Below are positions 6,175-13,440 of a DNA stretch of 20,729 nucleotides, in pieces (position 1 is the first letter of the stretch; every line of letters begins with the position of its first letter). The stretch covers positions 1 through 20,729 of the IMG/VR virus record IMGVR_UViG_3300048029_000182. One strand, written 5' to 3'. This stretch comes from a virus. The translations under genes and the position numbers were made by a program. The notes beneath the pieces were generated by a model, which made no database searches, was not told the DNA's origin, and saw nothing but the letters and a program-made list of their open reading frames with translations.

Positions 6175-9084
6175 CTACCTCAAAAACTGTATATGCCCCG
6201 CAATGCCTACCGACATCGACGCGGAGCCACTACTTAAGCCGTAGTGTTGTGCTCGTATCCGATAATCCTCTTGTGCGCCGCTTGCCGCTAAGGGCTGAAA
6301 TATCAGGTGATTAGTCAAAGCCGTTATCCCGAGGATTCCATATCGCGGCTCTGTAAATGGCGCATAGGTTAGCCAAGTGCCCGATGATGTCCACTTATCA
6401 GCGTTGTAGTAAATGTCACCCGAGCTGATAACCGTGTTGCTAGAGTAAATTATGCGCGTCCTATCTGTCCCAGCTTGGTATTCGACAGACACGACATTGT
6501 ATACAGCACTAGGGGACGTGGCAGAGGTAGCGATACCGCCGTACATATCTAATTCCGCCATGACATTGCCAGCCACTTCGATATAACGAGCGCCAAACGC
6601 TACGCCGCCATTTCCTACAACCGTGCCGAGTGACGTTCCTGTCGTTTCGCCTTTGCTCTTTCTCTCCACTCTCACGCCTACAGTAAAATCACTCGACGGA
6701 GAGCTGGCAGTTATACCCATCATCGCCATCAAAGAGGCGCGTTTTTTTACGTCAGACTCAGGCGCAGGCGTACTAAACGAGCCAAAGGTTGTCAGCGACG
6801 TGCCAAGGGTAGTGCTCAGCGCGTTGTAGATGCCGAAAGTAATGCCTTCAGATACCGCGCCGTCGATCTCCTCAGACTTGGGTAGCTGAATGCTTTCGTA
6901 TTCTGGGCCGACAGTCGTTGAGACGTTGCCTGAGAAATCCACAGCCTCAAGCCAAAAATACTTGATTGTGCCTTTGCCCTCACTAGACGCGGCAGGGTAT
7001 ACAAATTCCGTGCCATTAATCTGTGCGACAGGGCTTGAAGGTTTCGTTATCGAACTGGCCACATAAATCTGCACATAGGCAAAATCGGCATCAGTCGGAT
7101 TAGTCCACTGCACCGTAAGGTTTTTGAGGCCGCTGGTAATCTCGACATTAGTGACAGGGCTTGGCGCTGTCGTGTCACCTGAAAACGACTGATCCAATAA
7201 CGTCGTGCCGGTGCTTGTGACCCCTAATAAGTTCTGTACCTGAACGCGGAAGTCATAGTTAGACGTGACATCTAACCCAGACAGCAAAATACGCGTTTCT
7301 TTAGTCTCGGCGTGAAAATAGTTTGTCGTGCCGTTGACGTTGTAACGCACCTTATAGAAATCAACGAAAGCATCGTCCGGCGCTGTCCATGTCAGCTCTG
7401 TCGTCGTCGTGCTTGAGCCGTCAGGGCCGAGCAAGCCGATTTCGTTTTTTGCCAAGCTTGTGACGTTATCGACCGTTCTACCGTTATATAAGTCCAGTTC
7501 ACCGCCCTTGAGGAAGTCTAGCTCGTCGCTGGTCGTCCACTCGTAGATCGCTGAGGCTGTTTCAATAAGCTGAAGGTTTACCGCCAGATTGCCGCCAGCC
7601 GTAATGGCCAGCGAGTAATCAATAACCTCAAATATTTTCTCGTTGTAGCCCAAGCGTTCGTTAGTCAGCTTAATGGTGTCGCCGACTTTTACCTGCAAGC
7701 CCTTAAGGTTAACCGTCATCGTCACGACGACTTGCTGGCGCGACTTAAGCAAAGCAATCTTAGCTAGTCGCTGCGCCTGCGTATTGTTAGTCACGAACGG
7801 TAAAGGCATATCTAAGTAGATAGGATCGCCGTCCTCTTCATCGTAGGTAGAGCTGATCTGCGCAGGGTAGTCCAGCACCTTGTAGTTTTTTTCTTCAGAG
7901 ACAAAGATGCCTTTAACGCCGTTATAGACACCGCGACGCGACTGCTTTGTCTGCGTCTGAATGTCAGAGACGCAATCGGCCTCTGTAAATTCAATAGTAG
8001 GCGCTAAGTAAGCTGTGCCAGTGCCACTACCTGAGCCTGTGGCCGTAAACTCCAAATCGACAACATTGTCATCTGCACCGATAGCAGTAAAGTCAGTGTC
8101 GCCGATGGTAAGAATTCTGTACTTGGTGCCGACAACAAAGCTACCCGCATTAATGGCAAGCAAGCCTGCGGCGTCAATAAAATACTTGCCGCCTGAATAG
8201 GTTAAGCGGCCACCCATCGCAGACAGGATTTGTTCGATGTTCGATTTAATTTGGTTATCGGTGTTAATTACACCGTGACACTTGTAACGCGTCTGCGTGC
8301 CGCCACCACTAAGACTGACATCCTCGTCACAAAGATTTGCGGCGGCTGTCAGCGCAGTCGTATTAATTAGCGTATGGGCTTCACCTAGTCCGTACTTCTT
8401 ATCCACTAAGTAATCACGCACGCAAAGCGCTGGATTATCGGAGTACGTCCATGTGGTGTCGTTAGTTGCGCTCTGCCCGCTCTCTCTAGGATCGTAAACC
8501 TTACGGCCTTTGAGAATGGCAGTGATGTTTGGCACACCTTGCGGAAACTTGTCTTGGTTCCACTTCAGCTTAAAGTGCGCATAGGCCATATCATTGAGTA
8601 CGTGGTCGTTTGTCCACTCAGAGAAAGCGGAAACAAGTGTTTGATCTGCTGTCGTCTGTGAGCCGTCAAATGTGGTCACAGTGACGTAATCAGTCCAATC
8701 GCTAGTAACCGACCCGTTCTGATACGCCCTGAAGTCGTTGAACCAAAACTCCTCAAACGACTCAATCTCGTGCGACGCAAATACAATCACAAGGTGCAAA
8801 AACTCGTTGTTTGTACCGGAATGCTGAATGTAAACAATCTGCCCGCCGACGCGCATTTGTCCGTAGATAATTTGCCTTGGACCTGCCGGATCTCGACTTG
8901 TCTGCGATATGCCGCGAAGCTGTGCGCCCAAATTAGGTTTAGGTGCTAAAGCGCGTGACACCATAGACAGACCAGCACCAATTGCGAATGCAGTGGCAAA
9001 TTGTGCAAACGTAATTGCTTGGAAGCCGATATAGGCCGCTGCACCTAACGCGCTAGATAAGCCTGCGACTGCTGCAATAGCCAT
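6175..9084 (-). CDS. J-like central tail tip / host-specificity protein with FN3 domains
   Basis: The 969-residue protein forms the central tip below the tail hub and commits the phage to the receptor, as lambda gpJ does. Residues 1-50 are hydrophobic and small-residue rich (gpI-like segment). 'RDPAGPRQIIYGQMRVGGQI' (about 64-83), 'FEEFWFNDF' and 'AILKGRKVYDPRESGQ' are J-family signatures, as are 'DNPALCVRDYLVDKKYGLG' and 'GGRLTYSGGKYFIDAAG'. Residues about 306-360 hold an extra module (see findings). Two fibronectin type III domains follow at about 551-626 and 631-721 (ELTWTAPDDAFVDFYKVRYN; TAPSPVTNVEI...VQWTNP). The C-terminal ~240 residues are beta-rich and unlike anything I recognise, a candidate receptor-binding part. 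The ribosome site is GAGGTAAATAC. The last codons TTG AGG TAG are the next gene's ribosome site. Confidence 0.92.
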   Translation of the reverse strand: MAIAAVAGLSSALGAAAYIGFQAITFAQFATAFAIGAGLSMVSRALAPKPNLGAQLRGISQTSRDPAGPRQIIYGQMRVGGQIVYIQHSGTNNEFLHLVIVFASHEIESFEEFWFNDFRAYQNGSVTSDWTDYVTVTTFDGSQTTADQTLVSAFSEWTNDHVLNDMAYAHFKLKWNQDKFPQGVPNITAILKGRKVYDPRESGQSATNDTTWTYSDNPALCVRDYLVDKKYGLGEAHTLINTTALTAAANLCDEDVSLSGGGTQTRYKCHGVINTDNQIKSNIEQILSAMGGRLTYSGGKYFIDAAGLLAINAGSFVVGTKYRILTIGDTDFTAIGADDNVVDLEFTATGSGSGTGTAYLAPTIEFTEADCVSDIQTQTKQSRRGVYNGVKGIFVSEEKNYKVLDYPAQISSTYDEEDGDPIYLDMPLPFVTNNTQAQRLAKIALLKSRQQVVVTMTVNLKGLQVKVGDTIKLTNERLGYNEKIFEVIDYSLAITAGGNLAVNLQLIETASAIYEWTTSDELDFLKGGELDLYNGRTVDNVTSLAKNEIGLLGPDGSSTTTTELTWTAPDDAFVDFYKVRYNVNGTTNYFHAETKETRILLSGLDVTSNYDFRVQVQNLLGVTSTGTTLLDQSFSGDTTAPSPVTNVEITSGLKNLTVQWTNPTDADFAYVQIYVASSITKPSSPVAQINGTEFVYPAASSEGKGTIKYFWLEAVDFSGNVSTTVGPEYESIQLPKSEEIDGAVSEGITFGIYNALSTTLGTSLTTFGSFSTPAPESDVKKRASLMAMMGITASSPSSDFTVGVRVERKSKGETTGTSLGTVVGNGGVAFGARYIEVAGNVMAELDMYGGIATSATSPSAVYNVVSVEYQAGTDRTRIIYSSNTVISSGDIYYNADKWTSSGTWLTYAPFTEPRYGILGITALTNHLIFQPLAASGAQEDYRIRAQHYGLSSGSASMSVGIAGHIQFLR

Positions 9085-9088
9085 GTAT

Positions 9089-9538
9089 TTACCTCAGCAT
9101 GAAAGAGTAAACGCGCTCTATCTCTTCAAAGCCAAGACGCTCAAGTATGGCGTCGAATGGCTGATGCGCTTTTGTGTTGATATGTACTTTGGTGACGCCT
9201 TCGGCCTCTAACGCATTAAGAGCAAACTTAATTAGCTTAACGCCTGTCAGTCCCTTACGAGCGGCCTTAGTCAGAAAGATAATGTCGTTGTTGGCAAACA
9301 AGTGATCGCGGTAATGAAGCGACTTGCTGACGATGACAACAAAGTAGCCCATCAGCTTGCCGTCTTTACGCGCAGTGAACACACGCAACGCGTTGATCTT
9401 GTCCAGCTCTGCGTAGGCTCGCCAATCAGGGTTTAGCTTAATCTTGTCTTTGTTTAGCGCGATCTCTTCATAGTGTTGCTGTAACAATGGTTCCGCTTCA
9501 CGCTTAACTTGTGCGAGTGCCTCTAGTGCAAAGTCCAT
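9089..9538 (-). CDS. GNAT-fold acetyltransferase-like protein in tail cluster
   Basis: The 149-residue protein looks like a phage GNAT protein. There are N-terminal helices with 'EPLLQQHYEEIALNKDKIKL', a strand pair 'ALRVFTARKDGKLMGYFVVI' (about residues 50-69), a central strand 'NDIIFLTKAARKGLTGVKLI' (about 83-102) at the place of the acetyl-CoA loop, a helix 'KFALNALEAEG', strand 'VTKVHINTK' and the C-terminal 'AILERLGFEEIERVYSFMLR', the usual LGF ending. The pyrophosphate-binding motif is degenerate (R-K-G-L-T-G in place of RxxGxG), so catalysis is uncertain. Its slot between hub-like and J-like genes is normally an NlpC/P60 peptidase. The ribosome site TAAGGAGGCATAGC is the best in the tail module. 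The last codons (CTG AGG TAA) form the next gene's ribosome site. Confidence 0.75.
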   Translation of the reverse strand: MDFALEALAQVKREAEPLLQQHYEEIALNKDKIKLNPDWRAYAELDKINALRVFTARKDGKLMGYFVVIVSKSLHYRDHLFANNDIIFLTKAARKGLTGVKLIKFALNALEAEGVTKVHINTKAHQPFDAILERLGFEEIERVYSFMLR

Positions 9539-9549
9539 GCTATGCCTCC

Positions 9550-10182
9550 TTATGGCCGCTGTGTGTTTTCTGGCGGGAAGTCACCGCCGCCACCAGAATC
9601 GACGCCACCGCTAGCGCCCACTTTGTTGCGTCCCCAAATGATTTCCTTCTCTTGCATCTCTGCAACGAACTCCAAGCCCTTGTCATTCGGGTAGTCGATC
9701 TTTTGATCTTCAGCGGTGTAACGTCGCCCGCGCGTTCGCTCAAACTCGATCAATCGGTTCTCAACCGTGACTTGTATGGTTGCTGACTCGCTTCCGTCAT
9801 TGATGACCATAGTATCCATGAAGCCACTAAAAACAGTGACAGGATCAGACGTGACATTGCCATTAGCATCTATCGCTCCGAGTAACACCTTAAGCTCGCG
9901 ACCTTGATAGTCTTCGTCTCTGGCTTTGCTAATTAGTGGATCGGTGACGCCGGAAAGCGTGACGTTTAAGCCATTAGCTTGCAGCTCTGCACTTTCAGAT
10001 ATCTCGCTAACCTGTAGCAACGTACCGGCACCCACATAATCGACGCTATCAACTGTCAGATTCCCGATACCGCTCCACAAGTTCAAATTTCCGCTGTCGA
10101 ACGCGCACTGCATTAGCGTTATAGGTCGCACTAAATCGGCAGTAACCGCCGACTTCATGGCCGTTGTCAGTTCTCTACTCAT
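9550..10182 (-). CDS. Tail tip/hub-associated protein (DUF2163- or gpL-like)
   Basis: The 210-residue protein is the second after the tape measure and matches the position and general pattern of DUF2163/lambda gpL-like tail tip proteins. It starts 'SRELTTAMKSAVTADLVRPI', followed by 'LWSGIGNLTVDSVDYVGAGT' and 'LLQVSEISESAELQANGL' (about residues 35-70), then 'GLNVTLSGV', 'DYQGRELKVLLGAIDANGN' and 'VFSGFMDTMVINDGSESATI', with 'RRYTAEDQKIDYPNDKGLEF' late. The C-terminal ~20 residues are a Gly-rich tail (GGVDSGGGGDFPPENTQRP). I see no Cys cluster of the kind that would mark an iron-sulfur site as in lambda gpL. Its TAA stop is part of the strong AAGGAGG ribosome site of the following gene. Confidence 0.75.
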   Translation of the reverse strand: MSRELTTAMKSAVTADLVRPITLMQCAFDSGNLNLWSGIGNLTVDSVDYVGAGTLLQVSEISESAELQANGLNVTLSGVTDPLISKARDEDYQGRELKVLLGAIDANGNVTSDPVTVFSGFMDTMVINDGSESATIQVTVENRLIEFERTRGRRYTAEDQKIDYPNDKGLEFVAEMQEKEIIWGRNKVGASGGVDSGGGGDFPPENTQRP

Positions 10183-10718
10183 ATCGCCTCAACGCACGCA
10201 AAGGTGAAGCCGTATAGACTAGCTCGGTTTATGTTCCACTCGATTTCATTGCTTGCAAGACGCCATGTCCCTTTTGGCAATGTAAAGTCCATGGAAGTGC
10301 TAGCCGTTATCGCAGTTCTCAGCGGTGGCATAATGTCTATCGTACTAGCGCCAATATCTGTGAGGATATACAGCACGCCGTTGATCTCGAAGTAATCACC
10401 AACAACCGCACCTGTTACCGATCCCGTTACAGTAGTCGCATTGCGGGTGCCGCTTGTAATTGAGCCGGTCGCAGTGGTGTTGTGCAATGGATTACCCATT
10501 GTGAACGTGCTGCCTTGGCCTCTTAGTGACGCAAAGAACGCCTCAACCTGTTTGGCGTCTGATCGTTTTAGCGGTGGCAACGTGACCTCTGCCTCCCACC
10601 TTACGCCTTGATGCTGGTAAACCTGCTGGTCAAAAGTAAACGGTGACGTACTAATCGACGTGGCCGAACGCAAGCGCATGGTCATTGAGGTGAAACCGAT
10701 ATTAGGAAAAGCCGCCAT
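10179..10718 (-). CDS. Tail tip protein, distal-tail/minor-tail-like
   Basis: This 179-residue protein, the first after the tape measure, is in the slot of lambda gpM or GTA distal tail (DUF2460-like) proteins, which form the ring at the end of the tail tube. Visible segments are 'SPFTFDQQVYQHQGVRWEAE' (about 27-46), 'VTLPPLKRSDAKQVEAFFAS' with 'LRGQGSTFTMGNPL' (about 46-80), a beta-rich middle with 'GDYFEINGVLYILTDI', 'IDIMPPLRTAI', and the ending 'LPKGTWRLASNEIEWNINRA'. The 'L..G..F.MG.PL' and '.I.PPLR..I' pattern recurs in a family of phage minor tail proteins. The exact ring it forms is inferred from gene order. It overlaps the next gene by 4 bases. Confidence 0.7.
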   Translation of the reverse strand: MAAFPNIGFTSMTMRLRSATSISTSPFTFDQQVYQHQGVRWEAEVTLPPLKRSDAKQVEAFFASLRGQGSTFTMGNPLHNTTATGSITSGTRNATTVTGSVTGAVVGDYFEINGVLYILTDIGASTIDIMPPLRTAITASTSMDFTLPKGTWRLASNEIEWNINRASLYGFTFACVEAI

Positions 10719-12544
10719 TATGCACCCACCATCGCTTTGCTAAAGCCACCGCCACGCATCCTAGAGTCTGCCACAGCCGCTTTCGCCGCGTTACTAATCT
10801 GAGGTAGTAGGTTAGCAATCTCTGCCCGTACGGTTTGCTGTACGCCTGTAGTGACATTTATGTGCTGGACAACGGTAACACCACCGCCACCAAGCTGGTC
10901 ATTCGGCACGACGCGCCCTGTGGTGCTAGGGATAAATAGTTCTGGTCCTTTCTCACCTACAATCGCAGGTCGCCCGCCAGTGGCTACGCCTCCATTTGCG
11001 AACTGAGGCAGGCCACCGCCACCGCCACCGGCACCGGCACCGGCACCGGCACCGCCACCAAATCCGCCGGTAATTGCGCCAAAGGCCGCATCTACAAGAT
11101 ACTTTTGAACGAGAATCCTAATCAAGCTGTCGACTACACTTTTAGCCATGCTTTTTATCGCGTCGCTGAAGTTCTTAGCGCCTGTAATAGCCGAAGTAAA
11201 TGAATCACCTAAGCCTGTGATAGCTTGGTCACCTAGCTTTTCAAGCTGTGGTGTTAGGTCTCCTGCTAGCTGTCGGGTGCGCTGCAAGCTAGCCATAAAG
11301 GTCTCGAAGGCGCTTGGCATTTCGTCTTGCAAATTACCAGCTAAATCACTTAGGCTTTCAGTTGTAGTTCCAATCTTGCCTTTGATTGACTCTAAGGTCG
11401 TGACGATTGGCCCAGAGTCAAAAGCAGTAAATAATCCTAAATCACCGCTTTCCTCTCGAACCCTTTGCATTTCTTTTAAAACTGCAAGCTCTTCAGTTAA
11501 CCTAGCTATATGCTTAGGGGCATTCCTCTTTTGTCGGTTGTTACCCTCTGTCTGTTGTCGTTGATACATCTTTAACGTCTCAGTAACGTCATGGATTCTA
11601 ACGGCTAGCTCAGAGGCAGACTTTTGGTCGTCAGGCGTAAATAGACCAGTCATGCGCCCTTTAATGAGTATAAGTTCATTAGCGAATGCACTAACGCCTT
11701 GAGAAAGTTTTTCAAAACCTTTAATGGCAATTATTAGTCCATCTATAAGGTATGTTGCTAATCCGTCTGCAAACTTTTTAACACTTTCGTCGGTCTTACC
11801 AAAACTTGCGCTTACTTTTTTGGTAATTAGGTCTGCAAGTGCAGATATTGCGGGAGCCAGAGAAGCTACGGTCTGTTTGACTACCCCACTGAATAATGAC
11901 TGCATTCGGAATAATGCGTCGTTTGCATCTTCAACACCTTTCGCCGCCTTTGCTGACATGACAACGCCAAGCATTCTTGCTTCACCTATTAAGTCGGTCA
12001 GGCCGTCACGACCCAAAGCAAGAGTGTTTACAAGTGCCGCACCCTCAGAGTCGAATAACTTAAATGCTATTTTGAGAGGATTCACACCTTTAGTTTTTGC
12101 CTCTTCAAAAGCATCAGCTAAAGTTAGCATCTGCTGGTCTAAAGGCAGTTGAGTCAGTTTTCGAGCGTCAATATTTAGCTCACGCAATGCGCCCTTGGCC
12201 TCACCTGTGCCAACAGCCGCCTCTGCCGTTCGACGAGTGAACCGCTGAAGCGCCATGTTCATCGTGTTGACTTCGACGCCCGTTAGTTGGCCTGCGTACT
12301 GCAAGGCACTTAAGGCTTCGGTGGTAGTGCCTATTCTCCCCGCTGTTTTAGCTAGCGCATCGGTAGCTTTTAGTGAATTAGATATGAGCAAGCCAAGACC
12401 GCCAGCGCCTACTGCGGCAACCAGTGCGGTCTTAAAGCTAAAGAAAACTTTGGAGAGCTTGCCGAAAGCGGCCTGTATCGACCGCAGAGCCTTTTGCGTT
12501 TGGTCAAACGCCTTGATAATGATGCTTACGGTTTCAGTTGCCAT
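10718..12544 (-). CDS. Tape measure protein
   Basis: The tape measure determines tail length and passes into the host during DNA entry. The 608 residues are largely helical. An N-terminal segment has a hydrophobic stretch at about residues 36-57 (FKTALVAAVGAGGLGLLISN), then 'RIGTTTEALSALQYAGQLTG', found in many lambda-type tape measures. A second hydrophobic helix appears near 265 (YLIDGLIIAIKGFEK). Close to the end come a Gly/Ala low-complexity run (about 494-510) and 'FANGGVATGGRPAIVGEKGP' followed by 'ELFIPSTTGRVVPNDQL', the classic C-terminal signature. At roughly 0.15 nm per residue this length predicts a tail near 90 nm. The start overlaps the end of the GT frame; the stop shares TAATG with the next gene. 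No peptidase or lysozyme domain is evident. Confidence 0.93.
   Translation of the reverse strand: MATETVSIIIKAFDQTQKALRSIQAAFGKLSKVFFSFKTALVAAVGAGGLGLLISNSLKATDALAKTAGRIGTTTEALSALQYAGQLTGVEVNTMNMALQRFTRRTAEAAVGTGEAKGALRELNIDARKLTQLPLDQQMLTLADAFEEAKTKGVNPLKIAFKLFDSEGAALVNTLALGRDGLTDLIGEARMLGVVMSAKAAKGVEDANDALFRMQSLFSGVVKQTVASLAPAISALADLITKKVSASFGKTDESVKKFADGLATYLIDGLIIAIKGFEKLSQGVSAFANELILIKGRMTGLFTPDDQKSASELAVRIHDVTETLKMYQRQQTEGNNRQKRNAPKHIARLTEELAVLKEMQRVREESGDLGLFTAFDSGPIVTTLESIKGKIGTTTESLSDLAGNLQDEMPSAFETFMASLQRTRQLAGDLTPQLEKLGDQAITGLGDSFTSAITGAKNFSDAIKSMAKSVVDSLIRILVQKYLVDAAFGAITGGFGGGAGAGAGAGGGGGGLPQFANGGVATGGRPAIVGEKGPELFIPSTTGRVVPNDQLGGGGVTVVQHINVTTGVQQTVRAEIANLLPQISNAAKAAVADSRMRGGGFSKAMVGA
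11026..11054 (-). repeat. In-frame hexanucleotide tandem repeat in tape measure gene
   Basis: On the plus strand CACCGG repeats almost perfectly about five times, flanked by related CACCGC units. On the coding strand it encodes the alternating Gly-Ala run of the tape measure. Because the unit is six bases, copy-number change would keep the frame and only alter the linker length. Confidence 0.7.
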
Positions 12545-13027
12545 CGTTCGACTCGCTCATAATCTTGAAGTAAGCGAGCCACTCATGGAACTCAGTAACC
12601 GAAATCTGCTCTACTTCTTCGATAGTCTTGTGTAACCGATCAGCCAAGGCAATTAAGTTCATCCGCGACTGATCGGACTTTAGTTTTTTTCGACATCCTC
12701 AAACCCCTCGATAGTGCCAAACATCTCATTGGCAATATGCGAGACGACGGTTGTCTCTTCCCCCATTAAGTCGATGCGATCTTCAGCCGAGGTGAACAGT
12801 TTTTCGCCATCCTTGCTCTCAGCCTTCATAAGAATCAAATCAACCATCGCCGCAATGCTTGGGTTTTGCATTACTTGAGGATGACGCTTCTGCAACTCAT
12901 TGAGGTCATAGCAGGTTAGAGGGCGACAGTACAAAACAAAATCGCCGTCACCGTCCCCCCATTCTGCAACGCTAATTTTGCGGCGCGAGCCTTTACGACG
13001 CGCCCGCAATTCTTTAGCGAGACCCAT
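12534..13027 (-). CDS. Tail assembly chaperone, GT-type -1 frameshift fusion
   Basis: This is the minor fusion product made by ribosomes slipping one base back at 12689-12683. It should be 164 residues: the 115 of the unshifted protein plus 49 encoded in the -1 frame (12683-12537), ending with TGA at 12536-12534 inside the tape measure start. The extension includes 'MNLIALADRLHKTIEEVEQI' and 'SVTEFHEWLAYFKIM', closely matching the T-domain pattern of other phages (ALA..LGKT.EE......EF.EWLAYF). In lambda the T-domain recruits the tail tube protein to the tape measure-chaperone complex. The extension has no good independent ribosome site. Without the frameshift, 135 bases ahead of the tape measure gene would be untranslated, which is unusual in this packed operon. 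Confidence 0.87.
12636..12689 (-). promoter_or_regulatory. Programmed -1 ribosomal frameshift signal
   Basis: Three parts are visible in order on the minus strand. The slippery heptamer A AAA AAC (12689-12683) is in the correct X-XXY-YYZ phase. A 6-base spacer TAAAGT (12682-12677) contains the zero-frame stop. A perfect 8-bp stem follows, CCGATCAG (12676-12669) pairing with CTGATCGG (12643-12636), with a 25-base loop that can be shortened by a T-G, C-G, G-T extension. Spacer length and stem position fit known stimulators of -1 slippage. Confidence 0.87.
12680..13027 (-). CDS. Tail assembly chaperone, G-type (unshifted product)
   Basis: The 115-residue product is the abundant form of the two-protein chaperone set that coats the tape measure during tail assembly, as lambda gpG does. 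It has a basic N-terminus (MGLAKELRARRKGSRRK), then 'VLYCRPLTCYDLNELQKRHP' (about residues 31-50), a pattern seen in many small phage chaperones, and a helical C-terminus ending GFEDVEKN. The last codons are GAA AAA AAC TAA, which place the slippery heptamer A AAA AAC exactly in frame at the stop. Its position between tube and tape measure genes is diagnostic. Alternatives are unlikely given the frameshift signal. Confidence 0.88.
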   Translation of the reverse strand: MGLAKELRARRKGSRRKISVAEWGDGDGDFVLYCRPLTCYDLNELQKRHPQVMQNPSIAAMVDLILMKAESKDGEKLFTSAEDRIDLMGEETTVVSHIANEMFGTIEGFEDVEKN

Positions 13028-13428
13028 TAGTTAGACGCTTCTGTGATTGCGCCTGATACCTGCACGGAAAACGACGCCTCAACGAGACCATCGTATGACG
13101 CCGAAATAGTTTTAGCGGTTACGATCCCAGCGCCTGCGTAATACTTCTCGCCTCCGCCTGTTCCTGTTGGGTGGATTTCCCAGTCGATAGCCGCACCAGA
13201 ATCAAGCACCAAATGCTGTGCGTCTGCGTCATCCCAAAGCGCGTCGATAGTTAGAGTCGCGTCTTTGAGGCTAGAAAGGTAAGACTTAACAGTGTCACCC
13301 ATAACTGTGTCTTCGATTGTGTCCGCAGTCTCGTCGATGCTGTATGAACGCACCTCACCTACAACCGCTTCACTTCCTCCACTAACGGCAACCTTAACCG
13401 AGCCGCTTGAGCCTTTATGTGTAGCCAT
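13027..13428 (-). CDS. Major tail (tube) protein
   Basis: The tube protein forms the stacked hexameric rings of the tail. The 133-residue sequence is beta-rich with small residues: 'GSSGSVKVAVSGGSEAVVGE', 'RSYSIDETADTIEDTVMGDT' (about 27-46), 'KSYLSSLKDATLTIDALWDD', 'YYAGAGIVTAKTISASYDGL' and the final 'VEASFSVQVSGAITEAS'. The 'YSIDETADTIEDTVMGD..KSYLSSLKDAT' pattern is typical of short tail tube proteins of siphoviruses. It lies directly before the frameshifted tail assembly chaperones, as in lambda-like gene order (V, G, GT, H). It shares a TAATG stop-start overlap with the chaperone gene, so the two are probably coupled although their needed amounts differ greatly. Confidence 0.9.
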   Translation of the reverse strand: MATHKGSSGSVKVAVSGGSEAVVGEVRSYSIDETADTIEDTVMGDTVKSYLSSLKDATLTIDALWDDADAQHLVLDSGAAIDWEIHPTGTGGGEKYYAGAGIVTAKTISASYDGLVEASFSVQVSGAITEASN

Positions 13429-13440
13429 GAATTTTCTCCC

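Noticed and set aside
12545-12679. Untranslated leader or separate small gene before the tape measure
   Set aside because: The -1 frame is open and encodes a T-domain-like sequence directly continued from the slippery site; the internal ATG (MNLIALAD) lacks a convincing ribosome site, so frameshift fusion is the better explanation.
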